Assembly (NCBI GenBank): GCA_016714025.1 | Contig: JADJOB010000002.1 | Location: forward strand, 1,954,001 to 2,018,000 | Length of the DNA: 64,000 nucleotides | Direction: 5' to 3' | Origin: Saprospiraceae bacterium | GTDB lineage: Bacteria; Bacteroidota; Bacteroidia; Chitinophagales; Saprospiraceae | Part shown: positions 8,912 through 17,655 of the stretch, piece by piece | Numbering within the stretch: position 1 is the first letter of the stretch | Layout of the letters: every line of letters starts with the position of its first letter | Program-made: the position numbers and the translations under genes | The notes under the pieces: model-generated | Seen by the model: only the letters and a program-made list of their open reading frames with translations | The model's database searches: none | What the model was told of the DNA's origin: nothing

Positions 8912-9379
8912 TTAATGGGTTTCAAACTCGATGATCCCATTTTCCCATCCTGATACAAATTTGGTGGAGTAGTGACGGTAGAAATTTTTAGCGGGTTCAT
9001 TCCAATCCAAGACTTGCCATTTTAATTTTCGGGCTCCCAGTACTTTAGCCTCAGCTATAAAAGCCTCAAAAAGTATACGCCCTATACCGAATCCTCTATA
9101 AGACGATTTAACAATAAAGTCCTCCAAATACATTGTTTTACCACCCCAGGTTGAAAAATAGGGAAAGAATAAGCACATTCCGAGGATTCCAAAATCCGGA
9201 TGTTCTGCGAGTAACACTTGAAACAGACCGGTTTGAAGCCCATTTTGATAATCCGAAGCTTCGGTTTTTACTTCATGGGCAGCTTTTTCATAAACCGCTA
9301 GTTCTTTTACCAGGTCCAAAATAGCTTGTGCGTCCTGTTCTGTAGCCATTCGAAGGCTAATTTGATTTATAAAATCCAT
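8912..9379 (-). CDS. GNAT-family N-acetyltransferase
   Basis: 155 residues, one GNAT domain. The acetyl-CoA pyrophosphate loop is seen as SSYRGFGIGRILFE (R/Q-x-x-G-x-G/A pattern), preceded by the beta4 strand YLEDFIV and followed by KWQVLDWNEPAKNFYR, the usual family C-terminal segment. The early LVKELAVYEKA and the aromatic stretch FFPYFSTW resemble diamine (spermidine/spermine-type) acetyltransferases, so a polyamine or amino-acid-like substrate is likely but unproven. It is divergent from rpsL. Confidence 0.85.
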   Translation of the reverse strand: MDFINQISLRMATEQDAQAILDLVKELAVYEKAAHEVKTEASDYQNGLQTGLFQVLLAEHPDFGILGMCLFFPYFSTWGGKTMYLEDFIVKSSYRGFGIGRILFEAFIAEAKVLGARKLKWQVLDWNEPAKNFYRHYSTKFVSGWENGIIEFETH

Positions 9380-9411
9380 GGTTTCTGATGGTTATGTGTG
9401 TTAAGGTCTTG

Positions 9412-9419
9412 CAAACTTA
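9412..9419 (-). promoter_or_regulatory. -7 promoter element for the GNAT gene
   Basis: Minus strand reads TAAGTTTG, an exact TAnnTTTG match, about 33 bases upstream of the ATG. No convincing -33 partner. Confidence 0.4.
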
Positions 9420-9441
9420 TTGAATAAATATGCAATTGGAT

Positions 9442-9472
9442 TTTGCTATTTATCGAAAGAGTTCTATTTTTG
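9442..9472 (+). promoter_or_regulatory. Promoter of the str-S10-spc-alpha ribosomal supercluster
   Basis: TTTG at 9442-9445 and TATTTTTG at 9465-9472 are separated by 19 bases. This is a full match to the Bacteroidota housekeeping promoter (TTTG, N19-21, TAnnTTTG). Transcription would start near 9476, giving a leader of about 78 bases before rpsL, long enough for post-transcriptional control. Confidence 0.75.
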
Positions 9473-9554
9473 CGTCTCCTTATGGGATAGGTATGTCATA
9501 AGGTGTTGAAAATCTGTTATATATAAAATATTAAAATTAAGTACAAGCCAATTT

Positions 9555-9929
9555 ATGCCTACTATTAACCAGCTAATTCGGAAAGGAAGGGAAAAAGTTG
9601 TGTACAAAAGTAAATCTCGTGCACTGCAATCCAACCCTCAAAAAAGGGGAGTTTGCACCAGAGTATATACTACAACCCCCAAAAAGCCAAATTCCGCTTT
9701 GCGTAAAGTGGCCAAAGTTCGTTTGACCAACGGCATTGAAGTAATATGTTATATACCAGGAGAAGGCCATAATCTTCAAGAGCACTCTATTGTGTTAGTA
9801 AGAGGGGGTAGGGTAAAAGATCTTCCTGGAGTACGTTATACCATTGTGCGGGGTGCCTTAGATACTGCCGGAGTAAACAACCGGAAAAAAAGTCGCTCAA
9901 AGTATGGTTCTAAAATGCCAAAAAAATAA
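9555..9929 (+). CDS. rpsL: 30S ribosomal protein S12
   Basis: 124 residues, full length. S12 sits at the decoding centre and controls accuracy. The conserved TPKKPNSALRK and GRVKDLPGVRY loops are intact, with Lys43 and Lys88 present, the residues whose substitution gives streptomycin resistance in other bacteria; the encoded protein is therefore of the sensitive type at these sites. It is the first gene of the ribosomal supercluster, 28 bases ahead of rpsG. Confidence 0.98.
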   Translation: MPTINQLIRKGREKVVYKSKSRALQSNPQKRGVCTRVYTTTPKKPNSALRKVAKVRLTNGIEVICYIPGEGHNLQEHSIVLVRGGRVKDLPGVRYTIVRGALDTAGVNNRKKSRSKYGSKMPKK

Positions 9930-9957
9930 TTTGATAAAATCTCTTTTTCAATAGTCC

Positions 9958-10425
9958 ATGAGAAAACATAAACCAAAGAAACGAATTATAGAAGCCGACC
10001 CGCGTTTCAATGATCCACTGGTAACTCAATTCGTAAATAATATGATTTGGGAAGGTAAAAAAAGTACCGCCTATAACATATTCTATAAGGCTATGGATAC
10101 AGTTGAATCAAAAACAACTGAAAATCCGCATGAAGTTTGGCAAAGAGCTCTTAATAATGTGATGCCTCATATTGAGGTAAAGCCAAAACGTATTGGTGGG
10201 GCCACTTTTCAAATTCCACAGGAAATGCGTCCGGCCAGAAAAATATCTACTGCTATTAAGTGGTTGATTAAATATTCCAGAGCACGTGCTGGAAAAGGTA
10301 TGGCAGACAAATTAGCCAATGAGGTTATTTCTGCAAGTAAAAATGAAGGTGCAGCCGTTAAAAAACGTGAAGACACCCATAAAATGGCTGAGTCCAATCG
10401 TGCATTTGCCCATTTTAAATCGTAA
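9958..10425 (+). CDS. rpsG: 30S ribosomal protein S7
   Basis: 155 residues, standard length. S7 nucleates assembly of the 30S head by binding the 3' domain of 16S rRNA and lines the E site. Visible family segments include DPRFNDPLVTQFVNNMI near the N-terminus, NVMPHIEVKPKRIGGATFQIP in the middle (rRNA-binding beta hairpin) and KREDTHKMAESNRAFAHF at the C-terminus. It lies between rpsL and fusA in the classical str order. Confidence 0.98.
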   Translation: MRKHKPKKRIIEADPRFNDPLVTQFVNNMIWEGKKSTAYNIFYKAMDTVESKTTENPHEVWQRALNNVMPHIEVKPKRIGGATFQIPQEMRPARKISTAIKWLIKYSRARAGKGMADKLANEVISASKNEGAAVKKREDTHKMAESNRAFAHFKS

Positions 10426-10451
10426 TTCAATATAATATTAAGTAAGTAGGA

Positions 10452-12605
10452 ATGTCAAGGGATTTAAAATATTTGAGAAACATAGGGATTGCAGCACACA
10501 TTGACGCAGGCAAAACAACTACTACCGAACGTATATTATATTATACCGGGCTCACTCATAAAATTGGAGAGGTTCACGATGGTGCCGCAACCATGGACTG
10601 GATGGCCCAGGAGCAAGAGCGTGGAATTACCATTACTTCAGCAGCTACTCAGACCAATTGGAATTGGAAAAATTCTCCATATATTGTAAATATCATCGAT
10701 ACGCCGGGTCACGTAGACTTTACCGTCGAGGTTAACCGGTCTTTAAGGGTATTGGATGGACTTGTGTTCTTATTTAGTGCCGTTGATGGGGTAGAACCTC
10801 AAAGTGAAACGAACTGGAGATTAGCCGACAATTATAAGGTGCCACGTTTGGGATTCGTTAATAAAATGGATAGACAGGGTGCTGACTTTTTTAATGTCGT
10901 CAGTCAGGTAAAATCCATGTTAGGCTCTAAAGCAGTTCCATTACAAGTTCCAATCGGTTCAGAAGAGCATTTTAAAGGAGTTGTTGATTTAATAACAAAT
11001 AAGGCCATTGTTTGGGATGAAGAATCTCGTGGCATGACGTATCAGGAAATTCCGATTCCAGCAGATATTGCTGAACAAGTTCATACCTGTCGTCAGGAAT
11101 TAATAGAATCGATTGCAGAATATGATGATGATCTGATGGTCAAATTTTTTGACAATCCAGACAGCATTACAGAAGAAGAAATGATCAAGGCAATCCGTGC
11201 TGCGGTTTGCGATATGAAATTCGTACCCATGCTGTGTGGTTCTGCTTTTAAAAATAAAGGAGTTCAGGCGGTATTAGATGCTGTTTGTGCATTTTTACCT
11301 TCTCCATTGGATGTGGAAGCTGTTAAAGGAACACACCCGAAAACAGATGAAGAATTATGGAGAAAACCATCAGTAACAGAGCCATTTGCGGCCCTGGCTT
11401 TTAAAGTAGCAACTGACCCATTTGTTGGAAGACTTGTATTTATGCGGGTTTATTCCGGAAAACTGGATGCAGGTTCCTACGTGATGAAAGTGCGTTCTGA
11501 AAAGGACCGGGTCAATATGGATAAAGAGCGGATATCAAGGATATTTCTGATGCACGCAAATGACCGTAAATCAATTGATTCTATCGAAGCTGGTGACATT
11601 GCTGCGGCCGTTGGTTTTAAAGATATCAAAACTGGAGATACGCTTTGTGATGAAAATCATCCAATTATTCTTGAAGCAATGAATTTCCCTGAACCGGTTA
11701 TTTCCATTGCTATTGAACCAAAAACACAAAAGGATCAAGATAAATTAGGGATGTCTTTGGCAAAATTGGCTGAAGAAGATCCAACGTTTAGAGTATTTAC
11801 AGATGAAAACACCGGCCAGACTATTATTAGTGGTATGGGGGAATTACACCTGGAAATTATTGTAGATCGTTTAAGAAGAGAGTTTAGTGTTGAATGCAAT
11901 CAGGGAGCTCCTCAAGTAAATTATAAAGAAACACTTACCAAAACCATTTCCCATAGGGAGCGACTCAAAAAGCAAACTGGAGGTTCTGGTATGTTTGCCG
12001 ATATGGAATTTGAAATTGGCCCTGCGGATGAGGCGTTTCTTGAAAGTGATGAATATAAAAATGGCAAGACCCGGATGCAGTTTGTTTGGGATGTGTATGG
12101 TGGAGCCATTGATAAAACGTACATAGCTCCTATTACCAAGGGATTTGATTCGATGATGAATAGCGGAATTCTGGCGGGCTATAACATCGAAAACATGAAA
12201 ATCAGGGTTTATGATGGATCTATGCACGCGGTTGACTCTAAGCCACAAGCATTTGAATTGTGTGCAAAGGATGGTTTCCGGGAAGCTGCACCTAAAACAG
12301 GTCCACAGTTAATGGAACCGATTATGAAATTAGAGGTAATCACACCTGAAGATTATGTTGGTCCGGTTATTGGGGACTTAAACCGTCGTCGGGGGATGCC
12401 TAAAGGTCAAGAGCAAAGAATGGGTGGCGCTGTTGCCATTCAAGCTGATGTGCCTCTGTCAGAAATGTTTGGATACGTTACACAATTGCGTACCATTACA
12501 TCTGGCCGTGCCAGTTCGACCATGGAATTTTCACATTATGCACCGGTACCAAAGCAAATTGCGGAAGAGGTAATTGCAAAGGCAAAAGGTTCAGTTAAAG
12601 TATAA
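10452..12605 (+). CDS. fusA: Translation elongation factor G
   Basis: 717 residues with the five EF-G domains. The GTPase catalyses tRNA-mRNA translocation and, with RRF, ribosome recycling. The G motifs are clear: AHIDAGKT (15-22), the RGITI switch I (58-62), DTPGH (83-87) and NKMD (137-140). Domain IV follows at about 490-610 and the C-terminal domain carries the GVxxGDL-type and MFGYVTQLRT segments. The first residues are typical of canonical EF-G1. The tuf gene that often follows is absent; rpsJ comes next after 40 bases. Confidence 0.97.
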   Translation: MSRDLKYLRNIGIAAHIDAGKTTTTERILYYTGLTHKIGEVHDGAATMDWMAQEQERGITITSAATQTNWNWKNSPYIVNIIDTPGHVDFTVEVNRSLRVLDGLVFLFSAVDGVEPQSETNWRLADNYKVPRLGFVNKMDRQGADFFNVVSQVKSMLGSKAVPLQVPIGSEEHFKGVVDLITNKAIVWDEESRGMTYQEIPIPADIAEQVHTCRQELIESIAEYDDDLMVKFFDNPDSITEEEMIKAIRAAVCDMKFVPMLCGSAFKNKGVQAVLDAVCAFLPSPLDVEAVKGTHPKTDEELWRKPSVTEPFAALAFKVATDPFVGRLVFMRVYSGKLDAGSYVMKVRSEKDRVNMDKERISRIFLMHANDRKSIDSIEAGDIAAAVGFKDIKTGDTLCDENHPIILEAMNFPEPVISIAIEPKTQKDQDKLGMSLAKLAEEDPTFRVFTDENTGQTIISGMGELHLEIIVDRLRREFSVECNQGAPQVNYKETLTKTISHRERLKKQTGGSGMFADMEFEIGPADEAFLESDEYKNGKTRMQFVWDVYGGAIDKTYIAPITKGFDSMMNSGILAGYNIENMKIRVYDGSMHAVDSKPQAFELCAKDGFREAAPKTGPQLMEPIMKLEVITPEDYVGPVIGDLNRRRGMPKGQEQRMGGAVAIQADVPLSEMFGYVTQLRTITSGRASSTMEFSHYAPVPKQIAEEVIAKAKGSVKV

Positions 12606-12645
12606 AACGTTTAATAAATAAATAAAAAACAAATTAGTAATAGGC

Positions 12646-12954
12646 ATGAATCAAAAAATTCGGATCAAACTTCGTTCTTACGACCATAACCTGGTTGATA
12701 AAAGTACGGAGAAAATTGTAAAAACCGTGCGCAACAGCGGTGCTGTAGTTGCCGGTCCGATTCCGCTGCCAACTGAGAAAGAAATATTTACCGTGTTGCG
12801 CTCGCCACACGTGAATAAAAAAGCTCGGGAGCAGTTTCAACTTCGGACGCACAAGCGCCTTATCGAGATTTACACACCCACTAATAAAACGGTGGATGCA
12901 TTGTCAAAACTCGAATTGCCGAGCGGGGTGGATATTCAGGTTAAATTATCCTGA
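12646..12954 (+). CDS. rpsJ: 30S ribosomal protein S10
   Basis: 102 residues, normal length. S10 is a head protein of the 30S subunit and in other bacteria also the NusE subunit of antitermination complexes. Family hallmarks include IRIKLRSYDHNLVD at the N-terminus, GPIPLPTEKE in the flexible loop and RTHKRLIEI towards the C-terminus. It opens the S10 part of the cluster and is followed by an 83-base gap, the longest in the supercluster, before rplC. Confidence 0.98.
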   Translation: MNQKIRIKLRSYDHNLVDKSTEKIVKTVRNSGAVVAGPIPLPTEKEIFTVLRSPHVNKKAREQFQLRTHKRLIEIYTPTNKTVDALSKLELPSGVDIQVKLS

Positions 12955-13037
12955 TCCATTATTAATCCTAATTTTTTATTCAGCATCTTTTCACTTGTTG
13001 GAAAGGTGATTTAAAAACAATTAAAATATCACGTATC

Positions 13038-13661
13038 GTGAATGGAATAATTGGAACGAAAATCGGAATGACCAGTATCTATGGTGCAGACGGTAAATTT
13101 ATTGCCTGTACTGTTGTAGAAGTTTCTCCAAACGTGGTCACTCAAGTTAAAACAGAAGAATCAGATGGTTATTCTGCTTTACAGTTTTCTTATGGTGAAG
13201 CAAAGGCAAAAAATGCCAACAGAGCCATAACCGGGCACTTTGCTAAAGCAAATACAGGCCCAAAGAAGAATTCATTTGAATTCAGGGATTGTCCTTTGAA
13301 TAAAGGGCTTGGCGAAGAAGTAAGTTTGATGGACATCTTTAATGAAGGGGATACCGTACATGCTTCTGGTGTATCAAAAGGAAAAGGATTTCAAGGTGTG
13401 GTTAAAAGACATGGGTTTGGTGGAGTTCAAAATGCTACACACGGTCAACATAACAGACAACGGGCTCCGGGTTCAATTGGTGCATCATCCTATCCATCAA
13501 AAGTGGTTAAAGGTTTACGCATGGCTGGACAAACAGGAACTGACAACATTAAAGTGCGGAATTTGAAAATTGCTCGCATTTTGGCAGATAAGAATTTATT
13601 ATTGGTTAAAGGAGCCATTCCAGGTCACAAAGGCTCTATTGTTATCATAGAAAAAAAGTAA
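13038..13661 (+). CDS. rplC: 50S ribosomal protein L3
   Basis: 207 residues. L3 is an early 23S rRNA-binding protein whose loop reaches towards the peptidyl transferase centre. The GTKIGMTSIY start, the KGKGFQGVVKRHGF segment and the GSIGASSYPSKVVKG loop are characteristic. The start codon is GTG at 13038, because the conserved N-terminus MNGIIGTKIGMT begins there and no in-frame ATG is closer. The 83-base leader before it could hold a regulatory structure, but I see only a weak hairpin. Confidence 0.97.
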   Translation: MNGIIGTKIGMTSIYGADGKFIACTVVEVSPNVVTQVKTEESDGYSALQFSYGEAKAKNANRAITGHFAKANTGPKKNSFEFRDCPLNKGLGEEVSLMDIFNEGDTVHASGVSKGKGFQGVVKRHGFGGVQNATHGQHNRQRAPGSIGASSYPSKVVKGLRMAGQTGTDNIKVRNLKIARILADKNLLLVKGAIPGHKGSIVIIEKK

Positions 13662-13665
13662 TCGC

Positions 13666-14292
13666 ATGAAATTGGATATACTTAGTATAAATGGTTCCAG
13701 CACAGGAAGAAGTATCGAACTTCCTGATAGTGTTTTTGGAATTGAACCAAATGAGCATGTCTTGTACCTGTCGGTAAAAGAGTATTTGGCAAACCAACGT
13801 CAGGGAACACATGATTCCAAAGAACGTCATGCGGTTTCAAGATCAACTCGGAAAATTAAACGACAAAAAGGAACCGGTGGAGCCAGAGCAGGTTCAATGA
13901 AAAATATCATGTTTAAAGGAGGAGGTCGCGCCTTCGGACCACATCCAAGAGATTATTCTCAAAAGTTGAACAAGAAAGTAAAGGTATTAGCCAGAAAATC
14001 AGCGCTTTCTCAAAAAGCTTCTGCTAATGGAATTGTAGTCGTTGAAGATTTTAACATCAATGCTCCTAAAACAAGCGAGTTTGTAGGAATTGTAAAAAAT
14101 CTGAATATGGTGAATGTTAAATCCTTGTTTGTTACACCTGACTATAATGAGAATATTCACCTGTCTTCAAGAAACATTCCATATGCTGCTTTACAAGTAG
14201 CAAAGGATTTAAGTACCTATGATATTTTAAATTGCAAAAAACTGGTGTTGTTGGAATCTAGTATTTCTAAAATAGCAGAAACGCTTGCATAA
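13666..14292 (+). CDS. rplD: 50S ribosomal protein L4
   Basis: 208 residues. L4 binds domain I of 23S rRNA and its long loop lines the exit tunnel. The loop is seen as RQGTHDSKERHAVSRS, then KQKGTGGARAGS and GGGRAFGPHPRDY, all conserved. In E. coli L4 represses its own operon; I see no leader here that shows the same. It starts 4 bases after rplC, so the two are probably translationally coupled. Confidence 0.98.
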   Translation: MKLDILSINGSSTGRSIELPDSVFGIEPNEHVLYLSVKEYLANQRQGTHDSKERHAVSRSTRKIKRQKGTGGARAGSMKNIMFKGGGRAFGPHPRDYSQKLNKKVKVLARKSALSQKASANGIVVVEDFNINAPKTSEFVGIVKNLNMVNVKSLFVTPDYNENIHLSSRNIPYAALQVAKDLSTYDILNCKKLVLLESSISKIAETLA

Positions 14293-14304
14293 ATTATTAG
14301 AATC

Positions 14305-14595
14305 ATGAAGCAAATAATTATAAGACCAATGATTACGGAGAAAGCTGAGAAACTTTCTACCAAAAAAAATCAATACACATTTGTGGTTGCAAGAGATGTC
14401 AATAAAATTGAAGTATCAAAAGCAATTGAGAAAATGTATAATGTTTCTGTAGAATCAGTAAATACTTTGATGATGCCCGGTAAGGCAAAATCCCGAAACT
14501 CCAGAAATGCCGTGATTAAAGGACGCAAGCCATCCTATAAAAAAGCAATGGTTACCTTGAAAGCAGGTGATGAAATAAACATATTTGGTGAATAG
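14305..14595 (+). CDS. rplW: 50S ribosomal protein L23
   Basis: 96 residues, usual length. L23 surrounds the tunnel exit and is a docking site for trigger factor and SRP. The RPMITEKAEKL N-terminus and the NKIEVSKAIEKMYNVSVESV helix-strand are typical, as is the basic loop SRNSRNAVIKGRKPSYKKA. It lies between rplD (12 bases) and rplB (18 bases). Confidence 0.97.
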   Translation: MKQIIIRPMITEKAEKLSTKKNQYTFVVARDVNKIEVSKAIEKMYNVSVESVNTLMMPGKAKSRNSRNAVIKGRKPSYKKAMVTLKAGDEINIFGE

Positions 14596-14613
14596 TATTA
14601 ATTAAATCAGACT

Positions 14614-15444
14614 ATGCCAGTTAAAAAATTAAATCCCATTACGCCCAGCATGCGTTTTCGCGTGCAGCTGACTCATGAAGAGTTAACTACCGATCGTCCT
14701 GAAAAATCTTTGGTAGAAAGTATCTCTTCAACGGGCGGAAGAAATAATCAGGGTCACCGGACTATGAGAAATCGTGGAGGTGGTCATAAAAAGCAATACC
14801 GTAAAATTGATTTTCACAGAGACAAGGATGGTATTCCGGGAACTGTGAAAACGATTGAATACGATCCAAACCGTTCAGCACATATTGCATTGATCAATTA
14901 TGCAGATGGGGAAAAACGATACATTGTAGCACCCCATGGATTAAAAGTTGGAGCAAAAATTTTAAGTGGAAAAACTGCAACTCCTGATATAGGAAATACC
15001 CTGTTTCTCGGAGATGTTCCACTCGGTTCCAGTATTCATGCCATTGAATTGCATCCTGGACAAGGGGCTACATTGGTGCGTAGTGCCGGTACTGCTGCAA
15101 CGATGATGGGAAAAGAAGATCGCTATGCAGTCATTAAAATGCCTTCTGGAGAAATCCGAAGAATTTTAACAACCTGTAAAGCAACCATTGGATCTACTTC
15201 AAATCCAGATCACAGTTTGGAAGTAGTAGGGAAAGCAGGTAGAAACAGATGGTTTGGTTGGAGACCACGCACCAGAGGGGTTGCAATGAACCCAGTCGAT
15301 CACCCAATGGGTGGAGGTGAAGGACGTGCATCCGGAGGTCATCCTCGTTCCAGAAATGGTCAATTTGCAAAAGGAGCAAAAACCAGATCGCGGAATAAGC
15401 AATCGTCTAAACTTATTATTACAAGAAGAAAAACAACTAATTAA
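14614..15444 (+). CDS. rplB: 50S ribosomal protein L2
   Basis: 276 residues, standard. L2 is required for subunit association and peptidyl transferase assembly. The N-terminal GRNNQGHRTMRNRGGGHKK segment and the C-terminal GVAMNPVDHPMGGGEGR segment, which contains the universally conserved histidine near the peptidyl transferase centre, are intact. It sits in canonical S10 order between rplW and rpsS. Confidence 0.98.
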   Translation: MPVKKLNPITPSMRFRVQLTHEELTTDRPEKSLVESISSTGGRNNQGHRTMRNRGGGHKKQYRKIDFHRDKDGIPGTVKTIEYDPNRSAHIALINYADGEKRYIVAPHGLKVGAKILSGKTATPDIGNTLFLGDVPLGSSIHAIELHPGQGATLVRSAGTAATMMGKEDRYAVIKMPSGEIRRILTTCKATIGSTSNPDHSLEVVGKAGRNRWFGWRPRTRGVAMNPVDHPMGGGEGRASGGHPRSRNGQFAKGAKTRSRNKQSSKLIITRRKTTN

Positions 15445-15455
15445 TAGGAATTCCT

Positions 15456-15719
15456 ATGGCAAGATCAATTAAAAAAGGTCCATTTGTACATCATAAGTTG
15501 ATGGAAAAGATCCAAAAATCAAAAGGAGCCGGTAAAAAAGCCGTGATCAAAACCTGGAGCAGGGCTTCTATGATTATTCCGGATATGGTTGGTGAAACCA
15601 TTGCGGTACATAATGGAAAAACGTTTGTTCCGGTTTATGTGACAGAAAATATGGTTGGACATAAATTAGGTGAATTTTCTCCAACGCGTACATTTAGATC
15701 ACACGCAGGTAACAGATAA
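15456..15719 (+). CDS. rpsS: 30S ribosomal protein S19
   Basis: 87 residues. S19 forms a complex with S13 in the 30S head and contacts the A-site tRNA region. The SIKKGPFVHHKLM start, the KTWSRASMIIPDMVG core and the C-terminal HKLGEFSPTRTFRSH are characteristic. It starts 11 bases after rplB. Confidence 0.98.
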   Translation: MARSIKKGPFVHHKLMEKIQKSKGAGKKAVIKTWSRASMIIPDMVGETIAVHNGKTFVPVYVTENMVGHKLGEFSPTRTFRSHAGNR

Positions 15720-15744
15720 ACTTAAATAAAGCAAAATAAATAAT

Positions 15745-16113
15745 ATGGAAGCTGTAGCCAAATTGAGAAACTGCCCAATGTCTCCAAGAAAAATGAGACT
15801 TGTGGTGGATTTGATCAGAGGTAAAAATGTAAACGACGCACTCAATATATTGAAGTTTACCAAAAAGGAAGCATCAATATGGCTTGAGAAGTTGTTGCTT
15901 TCTGCCATCAATAACTGGGAGCAGAAACATGGAGAAGGCGGTGCGGAAGCAGCAAAACTTTATGTTAAAACAGCATTTGTCGATGGGGGTATGGTTATCA
16001 AACGATTTCAACCCGCACCTCACGGACGTGCACATAGAATTCGCAAACGCAGAAACCATGTTACACTTATTGTTGCAGGGAGTCAGGCTATTAATACACA
16101 ATCAGAAAATTAA
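15745..16113 (+). CDS. rplV: 50S ribosomal protein L22
   Basis: 122 residues. L22 has a globular part on the 50S surface and a hairpin in the exit tunnel. The start AVAKLRNCPMSPRKMRLVVD and the late basic segment PHGRAHRIRKRRNHVTLIV (hairpin and tip) are conserved. Changes in this hairpin cause macrolide resistance in other bacteria; nothing unusual is obvious here. Confidence 0.97.
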   Translation: MEAVAKLRNCPMSPRKMRLVVDLIRGKNVNDALNILKFTKKEASIWLEKLLLSAINNWEQKHGEGGAEAAKLYVKTAFVDGGMVIKRFQPAPHGRAHRIRKRRNHVTLIVAGSQAINTQSEN

Positions 16114-16132
16114 AATTTAAAATAAATTCTCA

Positions 16133-16945
16133 ATGGGTCAAAAAGCAAATCCGATAGGCAATCGCTTAGGTATTATCCGAGGCTGGGAATCCAATTGGTT
16201 TGGTGGTAGAAACTTTGCACAAAAAGTAGTGGAAGATGAAAAAATCCGAATCTATTTAAATGCACGTATCGCCAAAGGAGGAGTCGCCAGAGTGATCATT
16301 GAACGAACACTGAAGAGAATTACAGTGTCCATTCAAACATCAAGACCAGGTATTATCATTGGTAAAGGAGGTAGTGAAGTAGATAGCTTGCGTGAGGAAT
16401 TGAAAAAACTCACCAATCAGGATATTCAAATCAATATCATTGAAATTCGTAAACCTGAATTGGATGCTGCGATCGTTGCAGAATCAATTGCTAAACAAAT
16501 TGAATCTCGTATCAACTATAGAAGAGCCGCTAAAATGGCAATTCAATCAACTATGCGTGCAGGAGCTGAAGGGATTAAAATTAGAATTTCCGGTCGTTTA
16601 AATGGAGCGGAGATGGCTCGTTCTGAAGAATACAAAGAAGGACGGATCCCATTGCATACGTTTCGTGCGGATATTGATTATTCTATTAAAGAAGCACAAA
16701 CCGTTTATGGAAAAATAGGAATTAAAACCTGGATTTGTAAAGGGGAGGTGTTTGCAAAAAGAGATCTTTCTCCATTGGTTGGATTAGAAAAGAAGGAAAC
16801 CAAACCAGGAATGGGTGGTGGAAATCGGAGAGGTGGAAATGACCGGGGAGATCGTGGAGGTGATCGCGGAGACCGTAGAGGAGGAAGTGATCGTGGAGGT
16901 GATAATCGTAGAGGCGGAGGTGGAGACCGTGGACGAAGAAAATAG
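16133..16945 (+). CDS. rpsC: 30S ribosomal protein S3 with Gly/Arg/Asp-rich tail
   Basis: 270 residues, longer than the roughly 230 residues of E. coli S3. The N-terminal GQKANPIGNRLG, the KH-domain loop PGIIIGKGGSEV (GxxG) and the C-terminal domain (SEEYKEGRIPLHTFRADI) are normal; together they bind 16S rRNA and form the mRNA entry channel with S4 and S5. Residues 226-270 are an added low-complexity tail built from GDR, RGG and DRGG units, probably disordered and RNA-binding. The tail is in frame and ends at a clear stop, so it belongs to the gene. Confidence 0.96.
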   Translation: MGQKANPIGNRLGIIRGWESNWFGGRNFAQKVVEDEKIRIYLNARIAKGGVARVIIERTLKRITVSIQTSRPGIIIGKGGSEVDSLREELKKLTNQDIQINIIEIRKPELDAAIVAESIAKQIESRINYRRAAKMAIQSTMRAGAEGIKIRISGRLNGAEMARSEEYKEGRIPLHTFRADIDYSIKEAQTVYGKIGIKTWICKGEVFAKRDLSPLVGLEKKETKPGMGGGNRRGGNDRGDRGGDRGDRRGGSDRGGDNRRGGGGDRGRRK

Positions 16946-16961
16946 GTTTAATAATTTATCG

Positions 16962-16969
16962 TAATTTTG
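16962..16969 (+). promoter_or_regulatory. Possible internal promoter ahead of rplP
   Basis: TAATTTTG matches TAnnTTTG in the 49-base gap between rpsC and rplP, which is wide for this cluster. Transcription would start about 22 bases before the rplP ATG. No -33 TTTG at standard spacing. Confidence 0.35.
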
Positions 16970-16994
16970 CGACTCTTTTTTTAAAAATAAGATC

Positions 16995-17426
16995 ATGTTA
17001 CAACCAAAGCGCCTGAAATACAGGAAACAGCAGAAAGGAAGAAATAAGGGAATGGCTCACCGTGGAAGTACCATAGCTTTTGGCACATTTGGCTTAAAAT
17101 CAATGGATTCTGCTCGTTTAACCAGTCGGCAAATTGAAGCCGCGAGGGTGGCGATGACCAGACATATGAAAAGGGAAGGAACAGTTTGGATTCGAATTTT
17201 TCCAGATAAACCCATCACATCCAAACCTGCAGAGGTTCGTATGGGAAAAGGTAAAGGAGCCTTGGATCATTATGTAGCTGTAATTAAACCTGGTACCATC
17301 CTTTTTGAAATGGACGGCATTCCTTATAATGTAGCTGTAGAAGCTTTTGCCCTTGCAGCTCAAAAATTACCAATAAAAACGAAAACGATTGTACGAAGAG
17401 AATTTCAAAATCTTGCAACCGCTTAA
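16995..17426 (+). CDS. rplP: 50S ribosomal protein L16
   Basis: 143 residues. L16 helps position A-site tRNA and is added late in 50S assembly. The start MLQPKRLKYRKQQKGR and the KPAEVRMGKGKGALDHYVAVIKPG segment (split across the core) are diagnostic. The loop near GKGKG would carry the conserved Arg hydroxylated in some bacteria; I cannot judge modification. It is 10 bases ahead of rpmC. Confidence 0.97.
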   Translation: MLQPKRLKYRKQQKGRNKGMAHRGSTIAFGTFGLKSMDSARLTSRQIEAARVAMTRHMKREGTVWIRIFPDKPITSKPAEVRMGKGKGALDHYVAVIKPGTILFEMDGIPYNVAVEAFALAAQKLPIKTKTIVRREFQNLATA

Positions 17427-17436
17427 ATAAACTGAC

Positions 17437-17643
17437 ATGGCATTAAGAAAATATGAAGTATTTACCGGAATGAATCAAGAGACGCTTGAAAAAGATCTTA
17501 CCGGAGCTTTAAAACAATTGCATTCATTAAAACTGGAGCACAAAGTAAAAGGGCTGCAAAATCCAAAGCAAATCCTCTTTTTAAGAAGAGAAATAGCTAT
17601 GATGAAAACTGAATTAACTAAACGATCAACAGTACAAGCATAA
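17437..17643 (+). CDS. rpmC: 50S ribosomal protein L29
   Basis: 68 residues forming two long helices, normal for L29, a tunnel-exit protein next to L23. The conserved KGLQNPKQILFLRREIAMMKTEL segment, here noted in part (NPKQILFLRREIAMM), is the helix-turn region that binds 23S rRNA. Gene order rplP-rpmC-rpsQ is canonical. Confidence 0.95.
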   Translation: MALRKYEVFTGMNQETLEKDLTGALKQLHSLKLEHKVKGLQNPKQILFLRREIAMMKTELTKRSTVQA

Positions 17644-17655
17644 TACGCAATTATA

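Noticed and set aside
11871..12248. Antisense open frame of 125 codons inside fusA
   Set aside because: It is a shadow of strongly conserved EF-G coding sequence and has no own promoter or family match.
12955..13037. Possible regulatory leader between rpsJ and rplC
   Set aside because: The gap is wide but I can draw only a weak, imperfect hairpin and no known r-protein binding structure.
16784..16996. Ser/Thr/Ile-rich antisense frame opposite the rpsC tail
   Set aside because: Its composition is the mirror of the Gly/Arg repeats on the coding strand.
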